Part shown: piece after piece, positions 23,631 through 38,437 of the stretch
How the letters are laid out: every line of letters begins with the position of its first letter
Position numbering within the stretch: the first letter of the stretch is position 1
Assembly (NCBI GenBank): GCA_964036155.1
Contig: OZ038422.1
Coordinates: 39,021,201-39,085,200 of the forward strand
Origin: Diploscapter coronatus
Taxonomy: Eukaryota; Nematoda; Chromadorea; Rhabditida; Rhabditidae
Reading direction: 5' to 3'
DNA: 64,000 nucleotides
The notes under the pieces: model-generated
Told to the model about the DNA's origin: nothing
The model's database searches: none
The model's input: only the letters and a program-made list of their open reading frames with translations
Position numbers and translations under genes: made by a program

Positions 23631-26600
23631 TTATTTGGTGAGTCCGAGCTTCTTCCTGAACTGCTGGATGAAGTGCATGAGGAGGTCGGCAAATTTCGTC
23701 TCCACGAGCAGAGGCGGCTTCGTCGTGCCGCTGTCGTTTACTACTATCTGAAAACAGAAATTTATTTATTTTATTCTTGATTTATTATTCCATCATTTTC
23801 AAGAATCTCACTTTTTTTTAGAAAGAACATAATTTTCTTCATCAACATTCATTGATTGCTTCTAAAAGCCTTTTAAAACTACTAGGATGAAACAAATCGG
23901 TGGAAAATTTTGAAACATACATGTTGATGAACTTTCCTTTTTACTCTCATTTTCATTCTTTTCGAGGAAAAAAACCCTTATAAAAATTTCTATCATGACA
24001 AATCTTTGATAAAACTTAGGAAATATACTTGCTTTATGATCTTTTCTTAACTATTCTCATTTTGATTTTCGTAGTTTTCTGGGAGATCCAGTAAAATATG
24101 GCAACTTAGAAACCTCAAGCCATGTGAAATAATGTGAGAAAAGAATCGTTTTCCCTACCATCCCTCTCGCCCTATTTTACATGGCTTGAAGTTTCCAAAT
24201 AGTCGTAAAATGTCTAACCTGTAGCATCTCGCTGGTGGCTTGTGACTTGAAGTCACTGAATGCGAACGAGTCCCTGAGTCGCTCGTTGTTGTAGTCGTGA
24301 ATGAGGTGCACTCCGTTCACGTTTATGCCCACGTTCCCAGGAATCGGCCGGGATCGGGAAGTTTTCGTCCGATCGTCCTCAAATTCAAAAATAAACAATA
24401 AAGATAATATCCTAGATTTTCTTGTTATTTTTGTACGTTGAGTTGTTTTTAGGAAATTCTAAATCGGGAGCAGTTACTAAATGACGACCTGATAGACCAT
24501 ATAGTTAGAAAGAGGGGAGAAAAGCAGGGTAGAGTGAAATAATGTGGAAAAAGGGACCCCCAGATCATCATAAATAGTAGTTGCCGAATCAGAGATGTGA
24601 GTAATTTGAATTTTGACAAATTCAGAATCGCAATTCTGTACACCCCTGTTCGAAATGTTCATTTTATCACGATTATTGTTTATGGTTTATGGTTTTCCAG
24701 TTTCTTTTTTGGAAGTCTACAAAATTTTATCTCTAGCAGTTTTCACAAACATGTCAAAGTCTAATAGCAAAAAGTGGCGCCGTCCTTTATATAAAAGTGA
24801 GGTCTAAGGGAATTTCTTTTTTGATTTTATCAAATTGTCCATCCTTGACTGGGCCCGTAGCGTTATTCACCAAAGTATAAATAAGTAAATTCAGTGTATT
24901 GCAATACACAAGACAATTTCAAAATAGGTACTCAATGTTATTTTTATCAATTTAGCCTTTCAATATCATATGCAGCATTAGATATTTATTCACTCATCCC
25001 TATCATGACCTATCCTATATAATAGTTCTTTATATAGTCTTACTCTACATCAATATATTTTTAAACTTTGCCTACCCTTACCATTATCTAGCCCTACTTT
25101 TCTCAAGACTAGATCCTCTCACTATCATTATTTTATACAAATCTGTGGCTAGTTTTCACAGAACTCTACATATCTATAACCTAGTCAGTCTCAAATATTC
25201 AATACTCGAGCAATTAGAGAGAATATCAAGTCGAATGATAGAAAATAAGATGATATCATAAGTAGGATTAATTTATGAAAGTAGTACAAAATCTAAGAAA
25301 TTGGTTATTAAATTCAACGAATAAGAGTTTTTTTTTTGCAAGAAACACATTTTGTGCGCAACGATCGTTCCCCACTGAGTTTCTATGAAAATAATATAGA
25401 CAACTATTATATGACGATCCGACGACCCTTTTCTTTTCTCGCACTATTTTGCCCTACTCCAGCTCCCTTCCCTCTCTCTAACATCTCTAACTATAGGGAT
25501 TGTCAGGTGGTCATTTAGTAACTGGCAATAAAATACTTACTCCTCGCGAAAAGAAGCACTGGTAAAACGTGGCGCCGTAAGTGGGAAACCCCCTGGCCAG
25601 GTAGATAAATTGCTCCTTCAGAAAGTCATGGTCTTTCTTACGGTTTTTCTTAAATTAGCAGATTCATGAGTTGTATGAAAAAATGATAAATGATCATTTG
25701 AAATATTCAGATTCAGGCAATATAGATTTTTTTAACTCTTCTAACTTCATTTTTTTCCAATCTCCGACAAAAAGTTGCAAAAATTGTGTGTTGATAAGGT
25801 GTTATTAATTTTTTATTATTAAAGAATTCTTACCTCATAATTAGCCAAGAATAACTCCTCCTTATTTGCATGCTGCTGCCAATTGATGATATGTTTGGGC
25901 ATGAAACGGCGCCAGTCAGGAAGCGAATTTGGAGTGTATCTGGAAAATGTCATTCATAATTTTCTCCATCTATAAGAGTGATCTTTGGTTTTGAAAAATT
26001 CGAAACCTGGATCAGGAATTGATATTTCAAATCAACTTGATTCATTAAAAAAATCTCTCCATTTCGCAAATTTCATTGAATTTTAAAAAGAAATATTGAG
26101 TGATAAAGGTGACCCTTCGCCAGAAATTACGATGATACACTAGCCTTTTTTCTACAAAGCGGTCATTATTTTCCAATTCGCCTCATTTCCCTCGAAACTT
26201 CATCAAGCTTTCCTTCCAAAAATGGAAGTCCTCCCCTTTTCTCATTTCTTCCGAAAATGAACAAGCGTCTTCGCTGCTCAAATAGAGGAGCACAAACTCC
26301 CCAAAACTTATTATTTTCCAATAACTCGGTCGAGTTTTCTTGTGAAATGAAGCGCACGACTTGAAATTTAGAAAATTCGTACTAAGTTCGCCCATCTTCC
26401 AAAGTTCTCCGAAAACTTGCTCTATTTTAGCAAGACGTAGTTTTGGTCAAAGTCGTTGTTTTTAATATTTCTTCAGATGCCCTGTGGGTATTCCATTTCC
26501 TTTCTTTTTCCTTTCTAATCCTAATCCGCTTTCCGATTTGCCGTGTTCTCATAGCAAAATGCTGCATCTTGGAAATTCTCAGATATACCAGTCGACTTTC

Positions 26601-29600
26601 ATTTTCTATCTTTCAATATGCGATAAAAATATGATATCTCTCTTTATATCTGGAGTTTAGCCCCGCCAATTTAGTATTGAGTGGCGTTGTGTCTTCGTGT
26701 GCTCAATATGTTATGATGGCTATATATGGGACGTTCCTTTTCAAAATCTTGTCCCCTTCCTTGAATATTTCAAGTGTCTAGTTTCGTTACCCAGGTTTCT
26801 GGTTCGTTGGAATTTTAAAGACCAAACTATGGAGGAAATGGAATTTCAAATTTTATGCTTCTTCTATTATAGGGACATCTTTAAAATGCCCTACTACTAA
26901 TTCTTAGGAAGGTGGATAAAATTTACTATGACCCTTATATTGTGATCGTTTACTATAAGAGCTTTACCTAGATACTCAATCTCTCTCGAGATAATCTTTA
27001 GGCCTCTAGGTGTAGGACTTCTTGAGGGTCAGAGAGGGTGGATATCGTTGGATATACGAAATCCCTTATTAGCATTAAAAATCATAATTTCGATTTTAAA
27101 GTCCAAACTTCGAATGTTCTTTCCTTATGATTCAAGAAAACATTTGATAAGCAAATTTACAAGTTCTCATATTCCATTTTGCGCAGATCTCGCGTACCCC
27201 AAAACGCCTAAATCCAGATAAACGGCTGGAAATTAGATCTGCCCTCGGTCTCCTCCATTCTCTCAAAATTTCACTATCTCCCTCCTGGCTTAGTGACATT
27301 CCACATGGCCGTCTCCAATATCTATTAGTTTCAGTTTTCCTTTTTCCGGTTCCATCGCCGTGCAAAACGCACAACGAACAAAACTCTGCTGCTGCTGCTG
27401 CTGCTGCTGTTGAAAAAAAACGAATAAAAATATTGCCGAATGTCGACATTTGTCTTCGTTTTCCTCTAATTTTCTCATTTTTTCATTCCGAATTTATGTC
27501 GGACGAGTGTTCCCCCACTCTTCCCTTCATTTATGAGACCCTGGCAAGTTAATTAAGGCTCGAATATTGCAACAGCATTGGTGTCTCCTCTATTTGGTGC
27601 TTGGGGTTTGAAATACGAAAAGTATCTAAAAATTTCCAGTTCGATTTCAATTAAATTTTCTAAAATTCAATTTTTTCTTTAAACCGCCGAAACTCATCTA
27701 GAGCAAATTTTGTCGAAGAATTTCTGCGTTAACTCAAATTTAACGTTACAAAGTCGGCTTCACTTCAATTTTTGATTAATTTTTTTTAAATCGAATTTTT
27801 TAATTAAAAATTTTGCGAATTTAAAATTCCCCCTTCTCGAACCCACTTGGGTCTTCATTTTTATCTATGAGCTTTCGGATTTCGTGGTTTCCTCTGCATA
27901 GAAATGCGGTTGTGTGTGGGGCAATTGAGGCCATATTGCCTTTTAGGGGCTTACTTATAGTCCTTATTCCATTCAAATGGCCCTATGGCACTAAATGCGG
28001 ATCAAGTACCATTACCCAAGAATACGTAATGTCGAAACTGAAACTCTATCATCTTACCCCAAATAATTTAGGTTTAACTTTGCGAAGATCTTTATTATCA
28101 TGAAAATTTCTTGCTATTTTAGTTAGAAATAGTAGGGAAAAACGTCGAAGTTGAAGATAACGAATAAAATTTTGAACTAGAAGGAAACAAGTTAGCGATG
28201 GGCATGATTTATCTTCAAAAGTGCCTTGATATTTTATATTAGGCTAAACTATGTAAAATAAAATTCAATTTAGTTCTATTTAGAGTGAACTTTATAGAGA
28301 GGATTACTTCCTTCGTGCATCTAATTTTCTGCCCGTATGGTAATGAACTGCGGCTCATCTTTGGTGTATCTCTAGTCTCTGGTAGAGGAAGAGATTTTGG
28401 AGATATGCCCTATCCTCATTCTTCCCATATATGGAGCTTTCCAACTCAAACCCATTATCCGGTTGGTCTGATTTCCAAAATAGGCATTTCATATTTTCTC
28501 CGGATAAAGAATGGAATGTTATTCTACCGCATTGGATTTGTGAGAGCTGTAAAATCCCTTATGCCCCTCCTCCCTGCGTTTCTCGATGAAGGTAGCAATT
28601 ATTCTAATCACAGTTATGGAAATGTACCCTTATGCCTTTCTGTCTGCCTGTCTGCATGTCCTCTGTTTATGTTTCTGTCAATCCATCTTAAATCTCAAGT
28701 AACAGTTCATTTTCTCTAGGTCTGATAGGAAATTTTTATGCCAAAAATTGCATTGATACTTTTATTTGATATTTTGGAAAAATTATAAGTCCAATTTCTA
28801 AAAACTATGATTTTTTTTCATTGAAAATTATTTCCATTTTCAGATTTTTCCTAGAAACTCCTCTCGACTTTTTGATTTCGAACCCCCATTTCAAGGGTTT
28901 CATCGGTCCATTACCTCATCTCGTATTCTTCTATTCTATAACTCTTTCATTTGCCACTCCATTCTCTTCATCACTTCCATATTCACTTATTACTACCAGT
29001 AATGAGGCATTATGAGTATGAAAGGGGGCGTGGCTCGGAGATGTGCATCTCACCTAAAATATGAAGGGGAAAGAGAAGGGAAAGGGGGCGGGGTTGCGGA
29101 GTTAGAGAAACAGAGGAAGGGGAATCCCCAGGATTTGCATTTTGCAATATCGTTTCGTCCGTTCTGTTTTAGCCATTTGAGAAATTTTAAAAATCCTTTT
29201 TCGTTGATTGAATTTTATGGCCATACACTTCATTTTCCGGTTTTAATTTTGAAAATCTTATAGAACTAATCTTGTGTATCTCTTTTCATGTGTTGAAGTA
29301 TATATTAGGAAAATTGGTTGGCATACTTTCACGATTTTTTGAAAATAACACAAAAAGCTAACTCTTCTGTAGAAATGATCGCACAGATCGCAGCCATTTC
29401 GAACGAAGCGGATTTGGGTCGTCTTTGCCAAAACTCGCGCTTCTTCTCTTCAGATTCTTTGATGATCAGGCTGAAATCATAAGTTTCATATTATTCTCAC
29501 AAATTAGTTTTATTTTTTAAACCTTCAGACTTTTTGCTTACATTCCTTTCCAAAAATAATTACTTTTAATTCACATTTTTCATAACATTTTCTTCTTAAG

Positions 29601-32600
29601 AATTTCCAAAACTCACAATCCATTGAGAAAAGCTTTCTTCGCATCGTCATACAGAATGTCCCGAATGAACTTGTTCTGTAGATCCTGAAAACCAACATTT
29701 TATTTTCAGATTTTCAAATTTCTACGATGAATTTCCCAGTTCCCTAATCACACTATGCTTCAAGAAGTAATCATTCCATCATCGCTAATATTCATATTAT
29801 TCATCAGTCATTATGGTATGTTTCATTTTTCCCTATCAAATTTCAATTTCAATCTAAACAGCTGCAACACAGCTGCAAAGTTTTTTTTCACGATTCTCCT
29901 ATTTTTGCCGAGATTCCGTTTCCAAACCGTAAACCTATCTACAATATTTGCCCACATAACCTAATGTCCTTCTCTGAGCGCCCTAAAAGACCTAAAAGAG
30001 ATATCCTTATTTATCGAGCCTTTAGCGAATATAAGGAATATTTGAATATTGCGTGCGACCTTTCAGTTTGTTTGTTCCGAATTGCAACAGTTTCTTATGA
30101 ATTTTATGAAAATTCTGGATCAATTTTTAGAAAATTCAAATTTGAATAAAGGATAATATCTATGAAATAATAAGAACCATAAGTTTGATTAGAATTGCCT
30201 AAATCTTCATTTCTAATGAAAGCTGCCGAATCTTTTCTCTGACCAATTTGGAGTTTCCTGTTGGTTTGCCTTATTCCTTTTTGATTGACCTATGGGCGTT
30301 AATTGCCCTCACCTCCCTCACCTCATGCATATAATAGCTCTTGCGTCTTATTCTAATTCTTGGCCCCCTAGTCTAGTTGACTATGTGTCGGGCTCAATTG
30401 ACAGTTCTGGTCATTCCCGCTTCCTTCCCTTCCCTTTCTTTATGATTCAAGTATTGCCAATGCCAGTCCATATGTTGGACGGGGACGAAATTAAAGACAA
30501 TAAAATTGCCATTTTATAACAATGCAAAGAAGCACTCTAGAAAGATGCTACAAGTGAAAACTTGGGAATATATTTGAAAGAAGAATAGAGTACTGTAGTT
30601 TTTTTTTAAATAAACATTTGCAAAAAATGATAAAATTGACTTTTTCCATTCTTTTTCTGAGTAAAAATGAGAAAATCATTTATCAATGCTTAGCCGAGTA
30701 GATTTAGAACAAATTTTCAGTTTTTTTTAGTTATAGTAATTAAAATTTTAGCATCCGCATTGGAATGCATTCAATGCGATATGAGTGATTCGTGGTACTC
30801 CGAGGATGAACATGAAAGGTAAAATTTTCGATTTTGTTAACTTCCATATTATTTTATCTTTTAGCTTCATGGCTCCTTTTTTCGAAAATGTTCAAATTTA
30901 GGCACGTAATGGCCTGTCAACAAGGTGTCATTTCTCCTACTCCTTGTTCTAACAAATCCCACACTCATTGCATCATCACTTGGTTTCGGAGCGGCGGGAA
31001 TACAGGTTAAATCTCAACTTATTGTTCTAAAATTTTCGTTTTTTGGCTTTCTGCAAGAAGATAAATCATGTGCCGGCTTTGTCGGCTCTCCCATTTTCGA
31101 CGTTTCCTTTCCGCAACTCTTCTCGATAACTTCTCGGCTGCTTATGAATTGCTCCCGTTCAGGGCAATTTCGGGCATTTCGGAATTTCAGCGGTCCGAGC
31201 CCCCAGAGGCAGATTAGTCCGGTCCCTTCCAGAGCTTATCCTCATTTTCCTTGCCCCTTGCCCCCGGCCCACTCAGAACCTTTTAAAATTAGGCGAATTT
31301 TTGAGTAACTCTTCAAAATGGCAACTTTGTGGATGCTTCCAAATTTTCTGGAAAAAAACAATGAAAAATATCGAACAATTCCCTGAAATTTATAACTTTA
31401 ATGGCATGACCATCTTCAAGAATTTCCCTTTGTTTTAAAAATGTCTCCACAAATTGCGAAAAAAAATTGCTAATTTTCAAGAAAAGCGCTTTAGAAGTTT
31501 CCAATTTTCAATGGAATTATATTTGAAGTGCGCGGAAATAAATTGAAGAGCTTTAAATGTGCGTTCCTTTTGGTGCAGGAGCGTTTTATTTTGCCTAATC
31601 TGTGTCTTTCACTAATGCCACTTGGCCATACATAACAGGGGCAGGCACCAACAAAGCCGAACAATAAAGACACAGGACAAAAGGGCGAATAAATGTAAAC
31701 TGCCCAAGGCATTCCCATATTGGTCACTATCTCAACTTTGCATCGTACCATTGTTGCCATTCAGAAGAGCCCCAGAAGAAATGGTTCAATCATAACAGTT
31801 CAAAATGACCAAAATGGTATAAAATATTTTTAAAAGATGGTTCTCCATATTTGTCAAATCTCCATTCCAACTATACAACTCTCGTTCGGGCTTGTTTTGG
31901 CTATCTCTCTCAAATCTCCCATCCCCGTCTCTTTTCCCCTCATCCTAAAACCATTTAGTTTCACGTAAACGTAAAAAGAAATCGAGCACGAAAATGAGAA
32001 ATTTTCGAAAGGGGGAAATCTCGTCGAGAAAAGAGCGGATTGCAAATAAATTCGGAAAGGGGGAGTGGACGCATTATTATGATGAGGATTTTTGTGAAAC
32101 TTTCAACTTCGCCTATTGATTCGAAAGGAAAATTTGGTGATATTGTACTGGTAAATTTCAAAATGCAATTTCAGTATCTGATGACATTTCTCATAGCGAA
32201 ATCGTCAGTAGATCATCAGAATCAATTCAAAACATTCGATTATTTGGTTTTCATTAAAATTCGAACTTGATCTTCTAAATTTTGCAAGACGTTTTTTCAC
32301 AAATCATTGTTTAAATTAGAGTAAACACCACTTTCCAAAATGATAAGAATTTCAATTTGTCAATAATCCCTCGTCATAATATCTCCACTCTAGCCCATCA
32401 TAATTCTTTATCCCAGAGCAATTAGCCGAGTCTCTTGTGAACTGGACAAGGGAGAAAGGGCGGGCTTATTAGGCAAAATAATAGAAGGCAAGGGGTGCTC
32501 TAATTAGAAGAGAACCAGAGCGACAGAGCCAGCGGCATAACTATGCATTTTATAAAAAAGAAGAAGGGTCACTCTCAAAGAATAGAGGCATTCAGGCAGA

Positions 32601-35600
32601 AAAGTTGTGATTTTTTGCCATTCATTTCGAAATATTGTAGACGTCCAGCAATTTGAGCATTTTCAAAATTATGTTGGAATAAATTCGCATACGACTAGTC
32701 GAACGTTGCATCGCAAGGGGTATAAATAGTGACCGAATGGTAGGAGCATGTCCTTTCTCCTCGTGAAATCCTTGCTGCTTGCGGCTCTGATTTCGTATAC
32801 GTCATGATCGGTAATAACGATGTTAAGACTGGCTATTTATACTCCTCTCGATGCACTGTCTACTTTGTTGTATTCCAATTTCTACCACTAATTTTAAGAG
32901 TAATCAATTTTCCAGATGGCTACAATAATTAATATATATATTTTTTTTTAAATCATGGTTTTTATATTAATAAGCAAATAGCAAAATTGGCGGTTTTTAC
33001 TTGAATAATAATTTTTCCCTCATATATTAAATCATTGACTATTTTATAGGCACAAATTTCAGAGAAAACGATAACCGAGAGGAAATGTGGTGTGGCTGAA
33101 GATGTTACCGGATGCACACTGTATAATTCTCAACTTAGTCGAAGGGTAGGTTTATTTTTTTAATTTCGAAAATCCCCGATTCTTTTTAGGTTCGCCATCT
33201 TTTGAACCGAGAGAATAGCCGTGGCGAGCTGCGAAAAGAGACCGCTACGTTATTTGTTGAGGTAATCAAATTTTACTCATCCCAATTGACGTCAGAGTTC
33301 AATTCCACAGCACAGACGAAGAATGCTGTTATCATTTCATTCATTTTTTATCCTCAAAAATATGGTCAGTAAAAGTTTTGCAGAAGAATTGAAAAATCGC
33401 TTTCTTTCGAACCAAAGGACCGACTTTTCACGTGAAATGAGCACGGGGAAATTAATCATCTTATCACTGGGAGGAATGCGAAACACGCGCAAAATTTGCA
33501 ATTTGATCAGTGAAATTAGAGATCTGTTCAGGTGTGCAGCGATGCCTGCAACTACGGTGATTGCGTGAATTCCATAAATCGAATGCCTTCAAATTCCATA
33601 TTTCCGCTATTCATTTCCTCCTGTGTTTTTGGATTTGTATTTCAAAATTTCTTTTCCTGATTTTAATTTTGATCAAAAGCAGTGACGAGAAAATTTACTG
33701 AATGTTGAAAAATCAAATCGATTCCAAAATTTTTTGGAAATACAAACCGAGATTCGAAACTCCTTCGAATTTAAGAAATTGAAAGAATATCAAACAAATT
33801 TGTCGTCACTGGTCAAAATTTTCACATTAAAAACACTGCGCCTGTGATCAAAGGTTCAATTGGTTCCTTCTTCTTTTTCGTTTTCAAACGTCATTTATAA
33901 TCCTTTTCATCAAGCGATTATTTTTAAATCTCGGAAAAATTATCAATTACTTTGTCCGGTTTCCACACCTATTGTCAAAAAAATTAGCAAGTTACTTCTT
34001 TACTTCCCCGCTTATCTGAGCACAGTATTTTAGACTTTGGTGTTTTGAGAAGTACATTACTATCATTATCATTTAGGGTTACTGTACTTTTATCGATCTG
34101 ATTTCATCACTTCATTTTACTTTCAATAACTGTTTTATATAAATTAATTCTTTAATCTTTTTTTAAATTTTCGTAATTCTTAAAAATTAAAAAGAAAGTA
34201 AAATGAAGATATGATGAAGTGGCTTTATTTCGAAAGGATTGACCTTTTGATAGTGTCATACTATTGTCACCCTTTTAGAAGAGTTGCCACTTGTAAAAAA
34301 TGAAACCTTTCGAAAAAAAAGCTAATGAAGAGCGGGAATTTGTAAAAGTAGCTACGTAGCCACCGAAATAGTTAACCACCTTTAACGAAATTGCGTTGAC
34401 AAGGGAATTTCTTCCACTCACTATTTCATATAAATTGGCTACTTTTTAGTGGCTACGTGCTTACATTTACAAATCACCTCTGAAGAACTCTAAGCATTCG
34501 AACTGACCGCTTTTTGTTCTTCCTCGAAAGTGATGAAGGGACTTCGGCCCAGGAAGATGTAGGGCTCCTCGTGCGTGTACTGGATTCCCTTGTAGGCCGA
34601 AATCGTCAGGTTCCATCGTTTCGCGTCCAGTTTGTCCGCGGGATACTCGCTCAGACGAATTGGAAGCTCTACAGTTGAAACTCATACAGAATTACTCTTG
34701 AATCAAGTTCATGCAGGTTGAAAATGAAATAATATTGATAAAGAAAAACTGCATAAACTTTTATAATCTAATCTTATAATTCCAAGAAAAATTTTCCGAT
34801 CATTTAAAAATAACATCATCATGAATATTGAAAACTTACACAAAAAATCGAGATATATTTTCTCTAAAGAGTAATTTTCACAGGCTTTGTTTAGTTAAGA
34901 TTTTTTAAAAGGAAATACAGTCTCCAATATTCACGATGAAATAATTTTATCATATTCTTGTCAACAGCTCAAACTTATCATGAAATTTTCAGTTGTATCT
35001 TTCCGGGATTTTTTTTAATGAATAAAGAAGTCTAAACTAACGTAGATTTTCCGATTTGATAAAGAAGGCGAGCACGTTCTTGTCGTCTTGCGTAAGATTT
35101 CTATCGAAGGCGATTTCTTCGAGAATCATCCTCAAACTCTTCTGTTCCTGAGTGTTTTCCCCTGCATCATTTTCCTTGCACTTTTTCACGTTCCACGTAC
35201 CGCCAGCGGATCGGACCTGAACACTTTCTTCATAAATAGAAAAATGAGGTTATTTGGAAGTCGCGAGACATCAAGACACAAGACAGGCAAAATAGAGTAG
35301 TGGGAGGTAAGGTAAGACATTTTTCTCACACTATTCCCCCATGTCTTATGATTTCGCGGTTTCCAAATTACAAAAAGTGACTTAAAAGTCAAAAGTACGA
35401 TTTCTAAAATCATTTTTTTTCAAACTTTGCTGGTTATCTTATCTTATTGTCCTCAAAAATTCTATCTTTATTCCCAAAATGGGACTGTCCAAAGTCTTCA
35501 ACTCTCAAAGACTCCACCCATTTTATCAGTGAGTTGCACTCGTTTCTAACTAACCGTTAGTTTTTTTGCAGAGACAGCTTTCTTGTGCAGGTCTTTGTGC

Positions 35601-38028
35601 ATTCGCTTGAAAACAGCGGTCTGTTGCGACCTACAGTAATCTGCCGGAGACATGCCGTTTTTGTTTTCGATATCCTGAAGTAGAAAATTGCAATTTTTAA
35701 GCACTGCATACAAATTAACATAGACATTTTATAGGCAAAATGATACTAATTTTTAAACATCCAAAACCTGATTCTTCACACTCGACTTATGAAGATAGAC
35801 AATTTCCAATTTTGTCAAATTCCCCCACCTTTTCAATGGCGGGATGCTTGAGGAGCAACGTTACGAGATATTCATGCCCTCCCTTCACAGCCAAATGCAG
35901 AGCCGTATTGCCTTTGCGGTCTTGTGCGTTTATCTGGAAAATGCAATCATTGTTCTTATTTAAGTTTACTCTTTTTTATTTTGAAGTAGAAAAAAGGGGC
36001 GGAGTCATGTATGCGAGACCTTGAAATTTCTTTTTTTCTCGGCAATTCCTTCTCTCTCTCACCCCAGTAAAAAGAAGGGTGGAGACGGTGCTTCCTCCTG
36101 CCTGTCCATCTCTGTTTTCTCTAGCCTTGTCTCTCTCCTCTTTCAATACTTTTCTCCCAATAGGGCTAGAACTACTCTCGCCGACACGCCCCCACTTGTC
36201 CTATTTCAAAATGAATGCTTTGTACCTGAATGAAAGAGGACGATTCGATGATGGCCATGGCATTATCAATCAGCCCTCTGGTGCAAGCGTAATGCAGCGG
36301 CGTGCGCAGTTGACCGTCCACTTCGTTCGGATCGTAGATTTCGAGCAGATTTCTGCAAATTCGTCTTTTATGAATTGCAAATGATTATATTTTTGCAAAC
36401 AAAACTGATAAAGCTTCACAACTCACTCCAAATTTCTCTTGGGGTTCTTCTGCGACGCGGCACTGTGAAGTGGGTATCGATAGGAGTAGTCCGACTGGGT
36501 GGAATTCTCTGGGTCCATCTTCGTGTCCATGCCTTCGTAGTAGTACTTTATTGACTAAACATTGCATCTTTTAGATCGGAAAATTCAGGACAAGAAAGAA
36601 ATTCGAATGGGTGCGAGACAATTTCCCCTACTCATTTTTGTGAGGACCTTTCTCGAGAAAGCATGTGGGGAGGAACTAGCACACTAATGGAGAGAATTGA
36701 GACGGTGGGGGAATCGTCAATCGTCTTGCACCCGAAATCTTACATCCGAAATATTGGAAGCTAGTGGGTTCTCGAACAGCGGATTTATTGAGAAGAATTC
36801 GCATTTATCGATGAGAATCATCTGAGCTCGCAACATGTGCCTCGAGCGGATTGTTTCATCCACCTGAAATTTTCATTTATTATTAGTTTTTAAAAAGCTT
36901 GAAAATACCCCCTACATTTTCATTTTCTTGAAGATCGTAGCTGGAGGGTCCACTACTAGTGGAGGGTGGTAGTTCAAAATAAGCAATATTATGCACTGAA
37001 AAAAACATTTTACGATAATTTGTATGATTATGGCATTTTTAGGAGTAGTTAAAATAATAAATGAATTTTGAAAAAAGCATTGGTAAGAAAGATTACAGTA
37101 ATTTTAGAACGACAAAATAAATGACTTTCATTCGTTAGGACTTTTGAAAAAGTCTAAATTTTGAAAAAAAAGAATTGATGAGTAGAAGAATTACCGTAAG
37201 TTAATGACGAAGTTATGAAGTCATGCTTTTTCAGGGATTTTTTAGTTTATGTGAACCAGTGACAAATATTGATAAGACAGGAATACTGTATGATTTTTTT
37301 TCCTAACTGACCTGATTTGATTATGCGTGATTTGGAAGGCGTTTTGGTGAAGAAATGATAGAGGAAGTGTCGATTGATCGTCTGCATGTCTAGTAGCCAA
37401 CTGCAAAAATTACAATTTTGAACTTCAATCATTTTTATTCTTATTTGAAATTTTTTAAATGATATGTTATAGAATCGGTGTAAAAGGTGAATTTTTGGCT
37501 CACTGTAGTTATCACCCTTTTCTGAGAAATAGTATAGAAAAATAAAAAAAAGAAGGGGATAACCATAAGAAGTGCTAAATTCTCGGATTTCCACTCACTC
37601 TTCCAACTCGAACATGCAGTTCATGATCTGCTCGGAACAGGCGATGACTCCGTTTATCTGCGAATTCCTTATCGTTTGCAGGTTCTCCCACTTGCTGTTC
37701 TGGAACGATTCCTGGTACTTCTTGAACTCGTCTGGAATAAATCTATTATCCGAGAAGTTTCAGCAAGGCTTGACACATTATAAGTGGCATAAATGCTCAA
37801 AATAGGCAAACGTCCAACATACTGGTCATTACCTATATTTTATTTATGATAAAGCCAAGAAAATTCAAGACTTTCACCAAATTTAACCTACCTTCATTCG
37901 CCGGAATGCAGACGAGCGCTTTGCCATAAGTGGGTTCCTTCTGCAATTTTACAATATTCATTTTGTCACTACTTTTAGAGTTAAAGAAACTGGTTTCAGA
38001 CAGATTAGGGTTACAATTTCTGTAATCA

Positions 38029-38059
<31 letters not shown>

Positions 38060-38401
38060 AAGAGACCAAATTGTTGTTTGTTAAATCAATTGATTCCTTT
38101 CAAAAACCATCTTACCGGACAATCTAGAAATGACGGGATGGCGTGTGCTATAGTTAGAGATAGACGAGAGAAGGAAAGTAGAGAGAATAGTGTGGACAAA
38201 GATAGCTCACGTCAGCCCCGTCATTTCTCAGTTGCCTCTTACCGTACCTTTTCATCATCAGAAGCAGTCGATGCACTCGAATTTGCCTGTTGCAGACTTC
38301 GTCTCTGCAGATTTTTTCGTCTTTTCCGCTTGTTCGTCCAGGTATCAACTCGAGTGACTCTTCTAATTGGGAATCTGAAAATTTTCATTTTTTCATTTTT
38401 A

Positions 38402-38437
<36 letters not shown>

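Noticed and set aside
27290..27478. Polyglutamine-containing frame on the minus strand
   Set aside because: It is a CTG microsatellite read in one frame inside an intron; no exon borders or conserved flanks.
28285..28719. 144-codon open frame on the plus strand in a kri-1 intron
   Set aside because: No family motif, no splice-consistent partner, and its composition follows the surrounding intron; a chance frame is the simpler reading.
32744..32803. Signal-peptide-like exon (MSFLLVKSLLLAALIS) just after a TATA-like box
   Set aside because: Its donor phase does not match any downstream exon of the LU gene (all options give a stop), and it lies within an inverted repeat.
33323..33568. 81-codon open frame overlapping the last LU-gene intron
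   Set aside because: Includes intron sequence and ends out of frame with the CNYGDC exon; the spliced model uses 33532-33660 in the conserved frame.
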